Positions 33,183 through 41,923 of a stretch of 64,000 bases of DNA are shown piece after piece. Numbering within the stretch: position 1 is the stretch's first letter; every line of letters starts with the position of its first letter. The translations under genes and the position numbers were made by a program. The DNA comes from Hahnella aquatica (lineage in GTDB: Bacteria > Pseudomonadota > Gammaproteobacteria > Burkholderiales > Burkholderiaceae_A), in NCBI GenBank assembly GCA_965194505.1, contig OZ239144.1, positions 992,001 to 1,056,000 on the forward strand, read 5' to 3'. A model generated the notes under the pieces. It ran no database searches. It saw only the letters and a program-made list of their open reading frames with translations, and was not told the origin of the DNA.

Positions 33183-34010
33183 ATGGTTGAGGTCAAAGCA
33201 GCGGGACGCACAGTCTTTTTTGTCTCAGACGGAACCGGCATCACCGCCGAGACCATGGGCAGCTCCATCCTCGCGCAGTTCGACCAGCTCCGGTTTGCCC
33301 ACCGACGCCTGCCATTTGTCGACTCCATCGACAAGGCGGAATCTGCGGCTCGGGAGATCGACGCACAAGGCGTGGCCGATGGCAAACCACCCATCGTGTT
33401 CTCAACCCTGGTGAGCCCGCAGACGAGCCAGCGCATCCGAGAGACCAAGGCCCTGCACCTCGACCTCTTCCAGACCTTTGTCGAACCCCTCGAGCGTGAG
33501 CTGGGCGTGAAGTCCAATCACACGATTGGGCGCTTCCATCACTCCACCGACTCCGATGCCTACAAAAACCGCATCGAGGCCATCAACTTTTCCTTGGCCC
33601 ACGACGATGGCCAGACCGCAACCAACCTGCACGAATCCGATGTCATCCTCATTGGTGTCTCGCGCAGTGGCAAGACCCCCACAAGCCTCTACCTCTCCAT
33701 GCAGTACGGGCTCAAGGTGGCCAACTACCCGCTCATTCCCGAGGACTTCGAGCGAGACAAACTGCCCGGCGCCATCGAGCCGTTTAAGACAAAGTGCTTT
33801 GGCCTCACCATCGATGCGGTGCGTCTGTCTGACATTCGAAACGAACGCCGGCCCGGCTCACGCTATGCCACCCTGGAGAACTGCCGCTATGAGGTCGCCG
33901 CCGCGGAGTCGATGATGCGGCGAGAGGGCATTCAGTGGCTCTCGACGACCACGAAGTCCATCGAGGAAATCGCCACCACCATTCTCAACACACTGGCCCT
34001 TGGCCGCTGA
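33183..34010 (+). CDS. ppsR: PEP synthase regulatory protein (kinase/pyrophosphorylase)
   Basis: PpsR is the bifunctional regulator that inactivates PpsA by ADP-dependent phosphorylation of a threonine and reactivates it by phosphate-dependent removal. The 275 residues begin FFVSDGTGITAETMGSSIL, the family mark. The P-loop is GVSRSGKTPTSLYLS at about 157-171, and a NYPLIPEDF segment follows. AAGGG lies five bases before the ATG. The gene is divergent from its target ppsA and overlaps the convergent methyltransferase gene by 26 bases. Confidence 0.95.
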   Translation: MVEVKAAGRTVFFVSDGTGITAETMGSSILAQFDQLRFAHRRLPFVDSIDKAESAAREIDAQGVADGKPPIVFSTLVSPQTSQRIRETKALHLDLFQTFVEPLERELGVKSNHTIGRFHHSTDSDAYKNRIEAINFSLAHDDGQTATNLHESDVILIGVSRSGKTPTSLYLSMQYGLKVANYPLIPEDFERDKLPGAIEPFKTKCFGLTIDAVRLSDIRNERRPGSRYATLENCRYEVAAAESMMRREGIQWLSTTTKSIEEIATTILNTLALGR

Positions 34011-34860
34011 GAAGCCGACGGCGGCGCTCAAAGAGACACACGGCTGCGGCGGCCACCACATTGAGAGACTCCACCGCGGCAGCCTGCGGAATGGTCAGGC
34101 GCAGCAGGCCCGGCCACTGCATGAGGGACTCTGAGATGCCCGACCCCTCCTGACCAAACACCCAGGCCACAGGCGCAGGCTGCGAGAGCCGGCCGCCCTG
34201 GGAGAACAGGCTCTCTGTCTGTGCAGGCGGTGCCACCGTGGCGAGCGGCGTCGCACCGATTCCCGAGACCACTGCAAGAGCCTCCCCCGCCGTGGCACCC
34301 TCGAGCACCCGAAGGCCGAAGACGCCGCCCATGCTTGCGCGAAGGGCCTTGGGTGACCAGACCTCTGCCGTGCCCTTGGTGCTGACCATCCAGCCCAGGC
34401 CAGCCGCCGCGGCCACCCGCACAAGGGCACCCACGTTGCCTGGGTCCTGCACACCATCGAGCACCATGCCATCGCCAGCAGTCGCATAGAGCCGTGAAAA
34501 GTCAGTGACGTCGGTCTCGGCCGTGGCCCAGACCAGGCCAATGCCCTGCTCCTGCACCACCTGAGACACCTTGGCAAACAGGGTGTCGGCCAACACGAGC
34601 ATGGGCACCGACACTGCATGCGCCTCTGACATGAGGCGGGCCGCACGCTCAGACGGTGCGGCCGCCACCGATGCAGAGAGCACCAGCTCCACCGCCCGAT
34701 GGGGCCCCGATGAATGCAATGCCGCCTGCGACAGCCCCGCCTCCACCAGCCGCAGGCCCTCGAGCCAGCATTGGCCCAGGGCACGGCGCGTCCTCGGTTC
34801 ACTTACAAGGCGGCGCAGCGCCATGAAGCGCTCGTTCTGTGCGGACTCGATTCGTTCCAT
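33985..34860 (-). CDS. SpoU (TrmH) family RNA 2'-O-methyltransferase
   Basis: A SPOUT-fold RNA ribose methyltransferase of the SpoU/TrmH class; which rRNA or tRNA position it modifies is not clear. From the ATG at 34860 it has 291 residues; the longer frame upstream is spurious. An N-terminal substrate-binding domain (about 1-110) precedes motif 1 VQDPGNVGALVRVAAA, motif 2 WVFGQEGSGIS and motif 3 QAAAVESLNVVAAAAV, which form the knot and AdoMet site. It starts on the last base of the rnhB stop. It is the last gene of the rpsB-to-rnhB run. Confidence 0.88.
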   Translation of the reverse strand: MERIESAQNERFMALRRLVSEPRTRRALGQCWLEGLRLVEAGLSQAALHSSGPHRAVELVLSASVAAAPSERAARLMSEAHAVSVPMLVLADTLFAKVSQVVQEQGIGLVWATAETDVTDFSRLYATAGDGMVLDGVQDPGNVGALVRVAAAAGLGWMVSTKGTAEVWSPKALRASMGGVFGLRVLEGATAGEALAVVSGIGATPLATVAPPAQTESLFSQGGRLSQPAPVAWVFGQEGSGISESLMQWPGLLRLTIPQAAAVESLNVVAAAAVCLFERRRRLLSGQGPVC

Positions 34861-35483
34861 CAGGGCCTCGCCAACAAGGCCGCCACAGGGCCAAAAGAGC
34901 GGCGGTGGATGGATGAGGGACCCAGCCGTTGAAGGGCTGCAAGGTGCGCCACGGTGCCATAGCCCGCATGCTTGGCCAGCCCATAGCCCGGGTGCAAGGC
35001 ATCCAAGTCCTGCATCAGGCGATCTCGGGCCTGCTTGGCCAGAATGGAGGCCGCAGAAATGGCCGCAACCGTCGCATCGCCAGCCACAATGGTCTGGGTC
35101 GACCATGGCCATTGCTGCGCGCCCACGTGGCGCTGGGGATGCACGCTGCCATCCACCAGCACCTGGGCATGCGCCTGCACAGCGCTGGCTGGGCCCAGCG
35201 CATTCACACAGGCCGACACGGCGCGGGCCATGGCCATGCAGGTGGCCACCAAGATGTTGTGCGCATCAATCTCCTCCACGCTCGCCCAGCCCAGGCCATG
35301 GGCGGTGGCCTCCTGAAGGATCTGCCGCTCCAAGACGTCGCGGCGGCGGGCACTCAGCCGCTTGGAATCGGCCAGCCCCCAAGATGACGCCTGCGGCGGC
35401 AAGACCACCGCGCCTGCGCACACCGGGCCCGCCAGCGGCCCGCGGCCGGCTTCATCCACGCCGATCTCCACCACCATGTTCAT
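34860..35483 (-). CDS. rnhB: Ribonuclease HII
   Basis: RNase HII cuts RNA in RNA-DNA hybrids and removes single misincorporated ribonucleotides. The 207 residues begin with GVDEAGRGPLAGPV, giving the metal ligands Asp10 and Glu11. A third acidic ligand lies in VLVDGS, and a fourth in the ISAASILAKQARDRLM region. lpxB overlaps its start by four bases. The lpxA-lpxB-rnhB order is widely conserved in proteobacteria. Confidence 0.95.
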   Translation of the reverse strand: MNMVVEIGVDEAGRGPLAGPVCAGAVVLPPQASSWGLADSKRLSARRRDVLERQILQEATAHGLGWASVEEIDAHNILVATCMAMARAVSACVNALGPASAVQAHAQVLVDGSVHPQRHVGAQQWPWSTQTIVAGDATVAAISAASILAKQARDRLMQDLDALHPGYGLAKHAGYGTVAHLAALQRLGPSSIHRRSFGPVAALLARP

Positions 35484-36652
35484 GCGGCCAGCAGCTCGGC
35501 GAGACGCTCGCCCACCCGAGTCGTCGCCGACTGCCTCAGGCTGGCGTGCAATCCCTCAAAGGCGGAACGCATCTCCTCCTGGCGGGCTGCGTCCTCGGAG
35601 AGGCTTCGCAGCGCAGACACCAGGGTGCTGGACTCGCACCGCGCCTGAAGGCATTCTGTCACCAGGCTGCGGCCCAGCAACAGATTGGGCAGGCCCACAT
35701 GGGCCACCTGCGCCTTGCGGCGCATCAGCCAGTGCGTGAGCGGCGGCACCCGGTAGCCAATCACCATGGGCCGGCCCACCAAGGCCGCCTCGAGTGTGGC
35801 CGTGCCACTGGCCACGAGCACGAGGTCTGCCGCGGCCAGTGCCCGATGCGACAGGGGTGCTGCATCCGAGGCTGCCTCTGCGTCTGCACCCAGCAGCCGC
35901 ACGCCTGCATCACGGGCGGCAGGCCAGTCGGGCAGAGCTCGGATCTGCTGGGCCACCAGCGGTGAGGCGGCCGGGATGATCACCTGCCAATCGCGCGCGA
36001 GCATGGCCGCGGCCCCAAGAAAGGCCGGGCCAATCCATTCGATCTCAGAGCGGCGCGAGCCCGGCAACACCGCCAGCACAGGCAGACGCTTGTCGAGGCC
36101 CAGCCGTTCTTGTGCCACCGCACGGTCTGGGTTGAAGGCAATGCGGTCGGCCAGGGGATGGCCCACAAACTCGGCCTGCACCCGTGTCTGTCGGTAGAGC
36201 TCGGGCTCGAAGGGAAAGAGGCAAAAGAGATGGTCCACCGCCTGCGCGATGGACGCCAGCCGCTCCGGGCGCCAGGCCCAGATGGTGGGGCTGATGAAAT
36301 GCACGGTGGTCACACCCAGGGTGCGCAGCTGGCGCTCCACCCCGAGGTTGAAATCGGGGGCGTCCACGCCCATGAAGACCTTCGGTGGTGATGCCCGAAG
36401 CCGCGCCAGCAATTGGCGTCGGATGGACAAGATGGCCGGCAGCCTGGAGAGGGCTTCCACGTAGCCCCGCACCGCAAGGGCCTCGGCGGGTGCCCAGCAG
36501 TCCATGCCCAAGGCCTTCAACCGGGGACCACCAATGCCCTCGAGCGAGAGCCCTCGGGCAGCGAGCCCCTCCAGAGATGCTGCTGCAATCAGATCGCCAG
36601 AGGCCTCACCCGCCACCAAGGCCAGACGAACATCCTGCAAGCTATCGGACAA
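35480..36652 (-). CDS. lpxB: Lipid-A-disaccharide synthase
   Basis: LpxB joins UDP-diacylglucosamine and lipid X into the lipid A disaccharide at the inner membrane. The 390 residues form a GT-B glycosyltransferase (family 19): ALVAGEASGDLIAA at the N terminus, FMGVDAPDFNLGVE, the PTIWAWRPERL motif, GHPLADR, and LPGSRRSEI in the C-terminal half. The start overlaps lpxA by 11 bases and the stop overlaps rnhB by four, consistent with one message. Confidence 0.96.
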   Translation of the reverse strand: MSDSLQDVRLALVAGEASGDLIAAASLEGLAARGLSLEGIGGPRLKALGMDCWAPAEALAVRGYVEALSRLPAILSIRRQLLARLRASPPKVFMGVDAPDFNLGVERQLRTLGVTTVHFISPTIWAWRPERLASIAQAVDHLFCLFPFEPELYRQTRVQAEFVGHPLADRIAFNPDRAVAQERLGLDKRLPVLAVLPGSRRSEIEWIGPAFLGAAAMLARDWQVIIPAASPLVAQQIRALPDWPAARDAGVRLLGADAEAASDAAPLSHRALAAADLVLVASGTATLEAALVGRPMVIGYRVPPLTHWLMRRKAQVAHVGLPNLLLGRSLVTECLQARCESSTLVSALRSLSEDAARQEEMRSAFEGLHASLRQSATTRVGERLAELLAA

Positions 36653-37433
36653 TCCCGCGACCTTGCGTGTCCAAGAAGGAGATCAAGAGGTCCAGCGCCA
36701 GGGCGTCGGCCGCGGGGCAGTCTGCGCGATCGGCTCGAATGGCTTCCAATGCCTCGGCCAGGCCAAGCCCCGATTTATAGAGCAACTTATAGGCGCGGCG
36801 CAGCGCCCGCACGGCACCCTCTGAAAATCCGCGGCGCTTGAGCCCCTCGGTGTTGATGCCATGGGGTGATGCGGGATTGCCATTGGCCATGACATAGGGT
36901 GGGAGATCCTGAAGCAGCGTGGTGCCAGCGCCCGTCATGGCATGGGCGCCGATGCGCACGAACTGGTGCACGCCCGTGATGCCACCGATGATGGCCCAGT
37001 CGCCCACCTGCACATGGCCGGCCAGTTGCACCGCGTTGGCCATGATGGTGTTGGAGCCCACCTGGCAGTCGTGGGCAATGTGCACATAGGCCATGATCCA
37101 GTTGTGGTCGGCAATGCGCGTGACGCCACCGTCTTGCACGGTGCCCAGGTTCACGGTCACGCACTCTCGAAAAGTGTTGTGGGCCCCGATCTCGAGCCGC
37201 GTGGGCTCACCCTTGTACTTCTTGTCCTGCGGCGGGTTGCCGATTACCGCATGGCTAAATACTTCGTTGAATGGGCCGAGCACCGCACCACCGAGCACCT
37301 GCCCATGCGCATGGATACGACAGCCCTCGCCCAGCACCACCCCTGGGCCCACGATCGCAAAGGGCCCAACCGCCACACCCGGACCCAACTGCGCCGACGA
37401 ATCAACGATGGCGCTGGGGTGGATGAGGCTCAT
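36642..37433 (-). CDS. lpxA: UDP-N-acetylglucosamine O-acyltransferase
   Basis: LpxA adds 3-hydroxyacyl to UDP-GlcNAc, the first step of lipid A synthesis. The ATG at 37433 overlaps the fabZ stop and gives 263 residues. The left-handed beta-helix hexapeptide repeats fill the first two thirds, and the catalytic His is in the YVHIAHDCQVG segment. A helical C-terminal domain follows (GLKRRGFSEGAVRALRRAYK). It lies between fabZ and lpxB as in most Gram-negative bacteria. Confidence 0.96.
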   Translation of the reverse strand: MSLIHPSAIVDSSAQLGPGVAVGPFAIVGPGVVLGEGCRIHAHGQVLGGAVLGPFNEVFSHAVIGNPPQDKKYKGEPTRLEIGAHNTFRECVTVNLGTVQDGGVTRIADHNWIMAYVHIAHDCQVGSNTIMANAVQLAGHVQVGDWAIIGGITGVHQFVRIGAHAMTGAGTTLLQDLPPYVMANGNPASPHGINTEGLKRRGFSEGAVRALRRAYKLLYKSGLGLAEALEAIRADRADCPAADALALDLLISFLDTQGRGIVR

Positions 37434-37882
37434 TGCGAGGCCTCTTTTGGAACCTCTCGCAGTGCACACATGAGGTCGGCCTCGGCCGCCACCTGGCCAT
37501 CGACCAGGGCCTGCGCCTTGTACTTCCAGATGCCCCGGGCATGACGCTCAATGGACACATGCAGGTGCAATGCATCTCCTGGCACCACCGGACGCTTGAA
37601 GCGCGCGTTGTCGATGCCCACAAAAAAATAAACGGATTCCGCATCGGCCTTGTTGCCCATGGTCTTGAATGACAAGATGCCCGCCGCCTGGGCCAGGGCC
37701 TCGATGATCAGCACGCCGGGCATGACCTGGTAATGCGGAAAGTGCCCGTTGAAGAACTCCTCATTGATGGTCACATTCTTCAAGGCCTCGATGCGCTCAC
37801 CCGGGGTGATCGAGAGCACACGGTCGACCAGAAGAAATGGGTACCGGTGGGGGAGCGTGTCGAGGATTTGTCGGATGTCCAT
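37430..37882 (-). CDS. fabZ: 3-hydroxyacyl-ACP dehydratase FabZ
   Basis: FabZ dehydrates 3-hydroxyacyl-ACP in fatty acid elongation and competes with LpxA and LpxD for the same substrates. The ATG at 37882 (MDIRQILDTLPHRYPFLLVD) gives a normal 150 residues; the upstream extension overlaps lpxD and is not real. The catalytic His and Glu lie in NGHFPHYQVMPGVLIIEALAQ. The start is one base after the lpxD stop, and the stop overlaps the lpxA start. Confidence 0.96.
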   Translation of the reverse strand: MDIRQILDTLPHRYPFLLVDRVLSITPGERIEALKNVTINEEFFNGHFPHYQVMPGVLIIEALAQAAGILSFKTMGNKADAESVYFFVGIDNARFKRPVVPGDALHLHVSIERHARGIWKYKAQALVDGQVAAEADLMCALREVPKEASQ

Positions 37883-37883
37883 C

Positions 37884-38966
37884 TCAGTGGCTTTCGGTTG
37901 GGTCGTCGCCCTCGGGGCGACGGGTGGATTGAATGGCGGATCGAAGGGCGGGCAGCCTGCGAATGAGCGCAGCCGAGCGTTGCCAGTCGCGCTCGGGCTG
38001 CAGCGGCATGATGCCCACATACTTTCCCGGTGTGGTGATGCTCGACATCACCAGGCTCATGGGGCCGATGATGCTGCCCTCGGCAATCTCAAGGTGGCCC
38101 AGCACCCCGGCCGCCCCACCAATCTGGCAGTGCGCGCCGATCTTCGCGCTCCCGGCGATCCCGACACAGCCTGCAATGGCGGTGTGGTCGCCGATCTCCA
38201 CGTTGTGGGCGATCTGAATCAGGTTGTCGAGCTTGACCCCATGGCCAATGCGCGTGGGTGCCAGGGTTCCGGCATCAATCACCGTATTGGCGCCCACCTC
38301 GACGTCATTGCCGAGCACGACACCACCCACCTGCGGAATCTTCACCCAGTGCCGCTCTGGCGTGGGCGCAAAGCCAAAGCCCTCAGACCCCAGAATGGCC
38401 CCGGACTGCAGCACGGCCCGCTCCCCGATTTCTACCCCTGCGGCAATGGTCACCCGCGGATGCAGCACACTGGCTGCACCCACCCGAGCACCCCGGCCGA
38501 TGAAGCTCATGGCGCCCACATCGGTGTCATCGCCCACCCAGGCATCGTCCTCGACCACTGCGCCCGCGCCAATGCGGACTCGCTGGCCCAGATGGGCGCG
38601 GTCTGACACGCTTGCAGCGGGGTGAATGCTGGTGGCAGGAACATCGGCAGCCCGTTGCACTGCCATCAGGTGGCCTGCCGCCCGCGCGAAATACAAGTAA
38701 GGGTCGTCTGTGAGGATCAGGGCCTGAAACGAGTGCTGGGCGGGCCGATCCTCGGGCCGAAGGACGACAAGACCCGCACGACAGGACGCCAACTGAGGAC
38801 GCAGACGGCCATGGGCCAGAAAACTGGCGTCCTCGGGGCCGGCCGACGAGAGCGGGGCAAATCGACTGACCCAGTGGTCTGGGTTGCCCTCGAGCCTGCC
38901 CCCAATGGCGGCAACCAGACTGGCTGCCGAAACCCCTGCAGGCTTACTTGGCGCCTGCCGGTCCAT
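37884..38966 (-). CDS. lpxD: UDP-3-O-acylglucosamine N-acyltransferase
   Basis: LpxD adds the second 3-hydroxyacyl chain, N-linked, in lipid A synthesis. The 360 residues have an N-terminal uridine-binding domain (about 1-100), a long run of hexapeptide repeats (IGAGAVVEDDAWVGDDTDVG and onward), the catalytic His in LIQIAHNVEIGDHT, and a C-terminal helix. The ATG at 38966 overlaps the end of skp by 23 bases. Order bamA-skp-lpxD-fabZ-lpxA-lpxB is the classical one. Confidence 0.95.
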   Translation of the reverse strand: MDRQAPSKPAGVSAASLVAAIGGRLEGNPDHWVSRFAPLSSAGPEDASFLAHGRLRPQLASCRAGLVVLRPEDRPAQHSFQALILTDDPYLYFARAAGHLMAVQRAADVPATSIHPAASVSDRAHLGQRVRIGAGAVVEDDAWVGDDTDVGAMSFIGRGARVGAASVLHPRVTIAAGVEIGERAVLQSGAILGSEGFGFAPTPERHWVKIPQVGGVVLGNDVEVGANTVIDAGTLAPTRIGHGVKLDNLIQIAHNVEIGDHTAIAGCVGIAGSAKIGAHCQIGGAAGVLGHLEIAEGSIIGPMSLVMSSITTPGKYVGIMPLQPERDWQRSAALIRRLPALRSAIQSTRRPEGDDPTESH

Positions 38967-39483
38967 TCAAAACCCGAATGACCTTCTCTGTGATGTCGAT
39001 GCCGGGCGAGGCGTAGACCGCCTCTTGAAAAATGATGTCGTACTTCTCAGCCTCGGCGATCTGACGAATCGCCCGGTTCGCACGCTCCACCACTGCAGCG
39101 AGTTCCTCGTTGCGACGCTGGTTCAGATCTTCGCGAAACTCGCGCTGACGGCGCTGGAGATCACGCTCCATGTCGGCAATCTCGCGCTGGCGCTTGCCAC
39201 GCTCGGCCTCGGCCATGACCGGAGCATCGCGCTCAAGTTTCTCGGAGATTCCGCGCAGCTTGGTGGCCAGGTCCTGGACTTCCTTCTCACGCTTGGCGAA
39301 TTCTGTCTCTAGCTTTTTCTGGGCGGCCTTGGCCGGTGAGGAATCGCGCAGAATGCGCTCCGTGCTCACAAAGCCCACCTTGACGTTGGCCGCCACCGCC
39401 ACGGGCGCGAGACTCAAAACAAGCGCCGAGGCCATGCCCATGCGCCCAAGGCGACGAAGAAATTCGAACGATTTCAAGGACAT
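38944..39483 (-). CDS. skp: Periplasmic chaperone Skp/OmpH
   Basis: Skp is a periplasmic trimer that holds unfolded outer membrane proteins. The 179 residues begin with a signal peptide (hydrophobic to about 30, ending VAVAA-NVK). The mature part has the strand KVGFVSTERILRDS, then long charged coiled-coil helices (QKKLETEFAKREKEVQDL, RGKRQREIADMERDLQRRQ) and a returning strand near KYDIIFQEAVYAS. It sits 56 bases downstream of bamA, whose product it serves. Confidence 0.94.
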   Translation of the reverse strand: MSLKSFEFLRRLGRMGMASALVLSLAPVAVAANVKVGFVSTERILRDSSPAKAAQKKLETEFAKREKEVQDLATKLRGISEKLERDAPVMAEAERGKRQREIADMERDLQRRQREFREDLNQRRNEELAAVVERANRAIRQIAEAEKYDIIFQEAVYASPGIDITEKVIRVLNGPAGAK

Positions 39484-39539
39484 CCACTTACCTTTCTATC
39501 GAAATAACTTCCAGTGTCTCACAGGCGTCCCGCGCCCGC

Positions 39540-41906
39540 CTAGAAGCCGGTTCCAATTTGGAACTGCAGCCGCTGCGTGCGGTCGTTTGTTTCCTTGCGA
39601 ATGGCGTTGCCCATGCTGAGCTTGAGCGGCCCAACCGGCGAGAGCCAACTCAGACCAGCGCCCAACGAAGCCCTTAACGAGCCGTTGTTGGACACATTTT
39701 CACCCCAGACGTTGCCCATGTCGAAGTAAGTAAAGAGCCGAATCGTACGGTCTTGGGCCATGCCAGGCAACGGGAACAGCAGTTCGTTGTTGATGACCAG
39801 GCGCCGGTTGCCACCCAACGCCGTATCGCTATTGGCGCCGGTCCCCTTTGGACCAATGGTGCTGCTGGCAAATGCCCTCACCGAGCCGATGCCACCGGCA
39901 TAAAAGTTCTTGGTGGCGGGGTAGTCGTCGCCGCCCAGCCCGATGCCGTAGCCCAGTTCGGTGTTGATGGCATAGGTAATCGACTTGGTGATGGGCTTGA
40001 ACCACTGATGGCCGTAGGTCAGGCGCAGGTACTCGAGGTCTCCGACCGGCGTGGCGTAATCGGCATTGAAATACTGGTAGCGGCCGGTGCTCGGGGCAAT
40101 GCCCGAGTCACGCGAATCACGCGACCAGCCGATCGTGGCCAGGTAGGCAGTCGCTGCATTGCCGTGGGCACTCCTAAATGACGTCCAATTGGGGAGGTTT
40201 TCCAGAGTGCCGGACACCTCCGAGCGCTCGGCCGCCGCACCCACGAAGATCCGATCTTCCTCGGTGTAAGGGATGCCAAAGCGAAGGCCCAGGCCGGTGG
40301 ACTTGATGGTGTACGCGCCGAGACTGTTGACCTCATCAGCGTTGAAGGTGCGGGTGTAGAGATCGAACGAGCGGCTCACACCGTCGTCGGACCAGTAAGG
40401 GTCGACGTGGGTGAAGGCGAGCGTGCGGCTCACCTTGCTGGTATTCACCTCGAAGGACACATTGGTGCCCGTGCCCAGAAAATTCTGCTGACTGATCGAG
40501 CCCGAAAGCACGAGCTTGTCGGAGCTTGAGAATCCCACGCCGAAGGTGAGGCTGCCGAGTGGCCGCTCCTCCACCTTGACGTTGACATCCACCTGGTCGC
40601 CCGCACCGGTCACCGCCTCGGTGTCGACATCCACGCTCTTGAAGTAGCCGAGGCGATCCACACGGTTTCGGGAGAGGCGAATTCGCTCACTGTCGTACCA
40701 GGAGGCTTCGAACTGGCGCATCTCGCGACGAATCACCTCATCCCGGGTCTTGGCGTTGCCACTGATGTTGATGCGACGAACATAGACCCGGCGGCCTGGG
40801 TCGACCTGCAGCTGGAAATCCACCACACGCTTGATGCGATCGATCTTTGGAATCGGGGAGACATTTGCAAAGGCATAACCCAACTCGCCAAGCCGATCGG
40901 TCAGGGCCTTGTTCACCGCCTGCAGTTTCTCGTTGGAGAAGGTCTCACCCGGCTTGATGCTCACCAGCTTCTGCAGGGACTCGCCCTGGCCGAGGAGATC
41001 GCCCGCCAGGCTGATGTCGCCCACGGTGAAGCGTTCGCCCTCGTTGATGGTGATGGTGATGAACACCTGGCGGCGATCGGCCGACAGCGACACCAGGGTG
41101 GAATCCACCGCGAACTCCAGGTAGCCCTGGTTCAGGTAGAAGGATTTCAGGGTCTCAATGTCGCCCGTGAGCTTCTGGCGTGAGTATTGGTCGGCCTTGG
41201 TGTACCACGACATCCAGGTGGGAGTGGAGAGCCGGAACTCATCGAGCAGGTCGTCTGCCTTGAAGGCCTTGGCGCCCACAATTCGAATCTCGGCGATGCG
41301 GGCGTCCTCCCCCTCATCAATGGCAATCGAGACCGCCACACGATTGCGCTCCAGGGGCGTGATGGTGGACTGAATCTGCACATCGTACTTGCCGCGGCCA
41401 AGGTACTGGCGCTTCAACTCCTGCTCGGCGCGGTCGAGCAAGGCACGGTCAAAAATGCGGGCCTCGGCCAGGCCGGAGTCGGCCAGGGCCTTTTTCAAGA
41501 CCTCCTGGTCGAACTCCTTCGAGCCACGCACCTCCACTGCGCCGATGGCTGGGCGCTCCTCGACCAAAACCACCAACACCTCGCCGTCGAGTTCCACCCG
41601 CACATCTTTGAAGAACCCCGTGGCATAGAGCAGCCGGACGGACTCCGTGATGGTGGTGTCGGAGAGTCGATCGCCCACGCGGATGGGCAGGTAAGAGAAC
41701 ACCGTGCCGGGCTCGATGCGCTGCAGCCCTTCCACACGAACATCCTTGACCACCACCCCCACCGAGCCTGATGCACTCGGTGGCTGCGGAATGGCCTGTG
41801 GTGCGCGCGGCACCTGCACCTGCGCCTGGGTCGCTCCCGCAAGCACCAGCAGTGACAGACAAACCGCCTGTTGGAGCGGGGAACGGTGAAGGCGAGGAGG
41901 ACGCAT
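39540..41906 (-). CDS. bamA: Outer membrane protein assembly factor BamA
   Basis: BamA is the barrel of the BAM complex that inserts outer membrane proteins. The 788 residues have a signal peptide (ending GATQAQ), five POTRA repeats to about residue 440 (first one VVKDVRVEGLQRIEPGTVFSYL in outline), and a 16-strand C-terminal barrel. Family marks are the GVGFSSSDK strand, the loop-6 VRAFASSTIGP (VRGF-like; here VRAF) and the terminal aromatic GTGF. rseP lies just upstream and skp downstream. Confidence 0.96.
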   Translation of the reverse strand: MRPPRLHRSPLQQAVCLSLLVLAGATQAQVQVPRAPQAIPQPPSASGSVGVVVKDVRVEGLQRIEPGTVFSYLPIRVGDRLSDTTITESVRLLYATGFFKDVRVELDGEVLVVLVEERPAIGAVEVRGSKEFDQEVLKKALADSGLAEARIFDRALLDRAEQELKRQYLGRGKYDVQIQSTITPLERNRVAVSIAIDEGEDARIAEIRIVGAKAFKADDLLDEFRLSTPTWMSWYTKADQYSRQKLTGDIETLKSFYLNQGYLEFAVDSTLVSLSADRRQVFITITINEGERFTVGDISLAGDLLGQGESLQKLVSIKPGETFSNEKLQAVNKALTDRLGELGYAFANVSPIPKIDRIKRVVDFQLQVDPGRRVYVRRINISGNAKTRDEVIRREMRQFEASWYDSERIRLSRNRVDRLGYFKSVDVDTEAVTGAGDQVDVNVKVEERPLGSLTFGVGFSSSDKLVLSGSISQQNFLGTGTNVSFEVNTSKVSRTLAFTHVDPYWSDDGVSRSFDLYTRTFNADEVNSLGAYTIKSTGLGLRFGIPYTEEDRIFVGAAAERSEVSGTLENLPNWTSFRSAHGNAATAYLATIGWSRDSRDSGIAPSTGRYQYFNADYATPVGDLEYLRLTYGHQWFKPITKSITYAINTELGYGIGLGGDDYPATKNFYAGGIGSVRAFASSTIGPKGTGANSDTALGGNRRLVINNELLFPLPGMAQDRTIRLFTYFDMGNVWGENVSNNGSLRASLGAGLSWLSPVGPLKLSMGNAIRKETNDRTQRLQFQIGTGF

Positions 41907-41923
41907 GCTGATGAAACCTTTTT

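Noticed and set aside
34860..35112. Long N-terminal extension of the SpoU methyltransferase
   Set aside because: The added residues are Cys/Gly/Pro-rich and lie in the rnhB coding region in another frame; the ATG at 34860 matches the family start.
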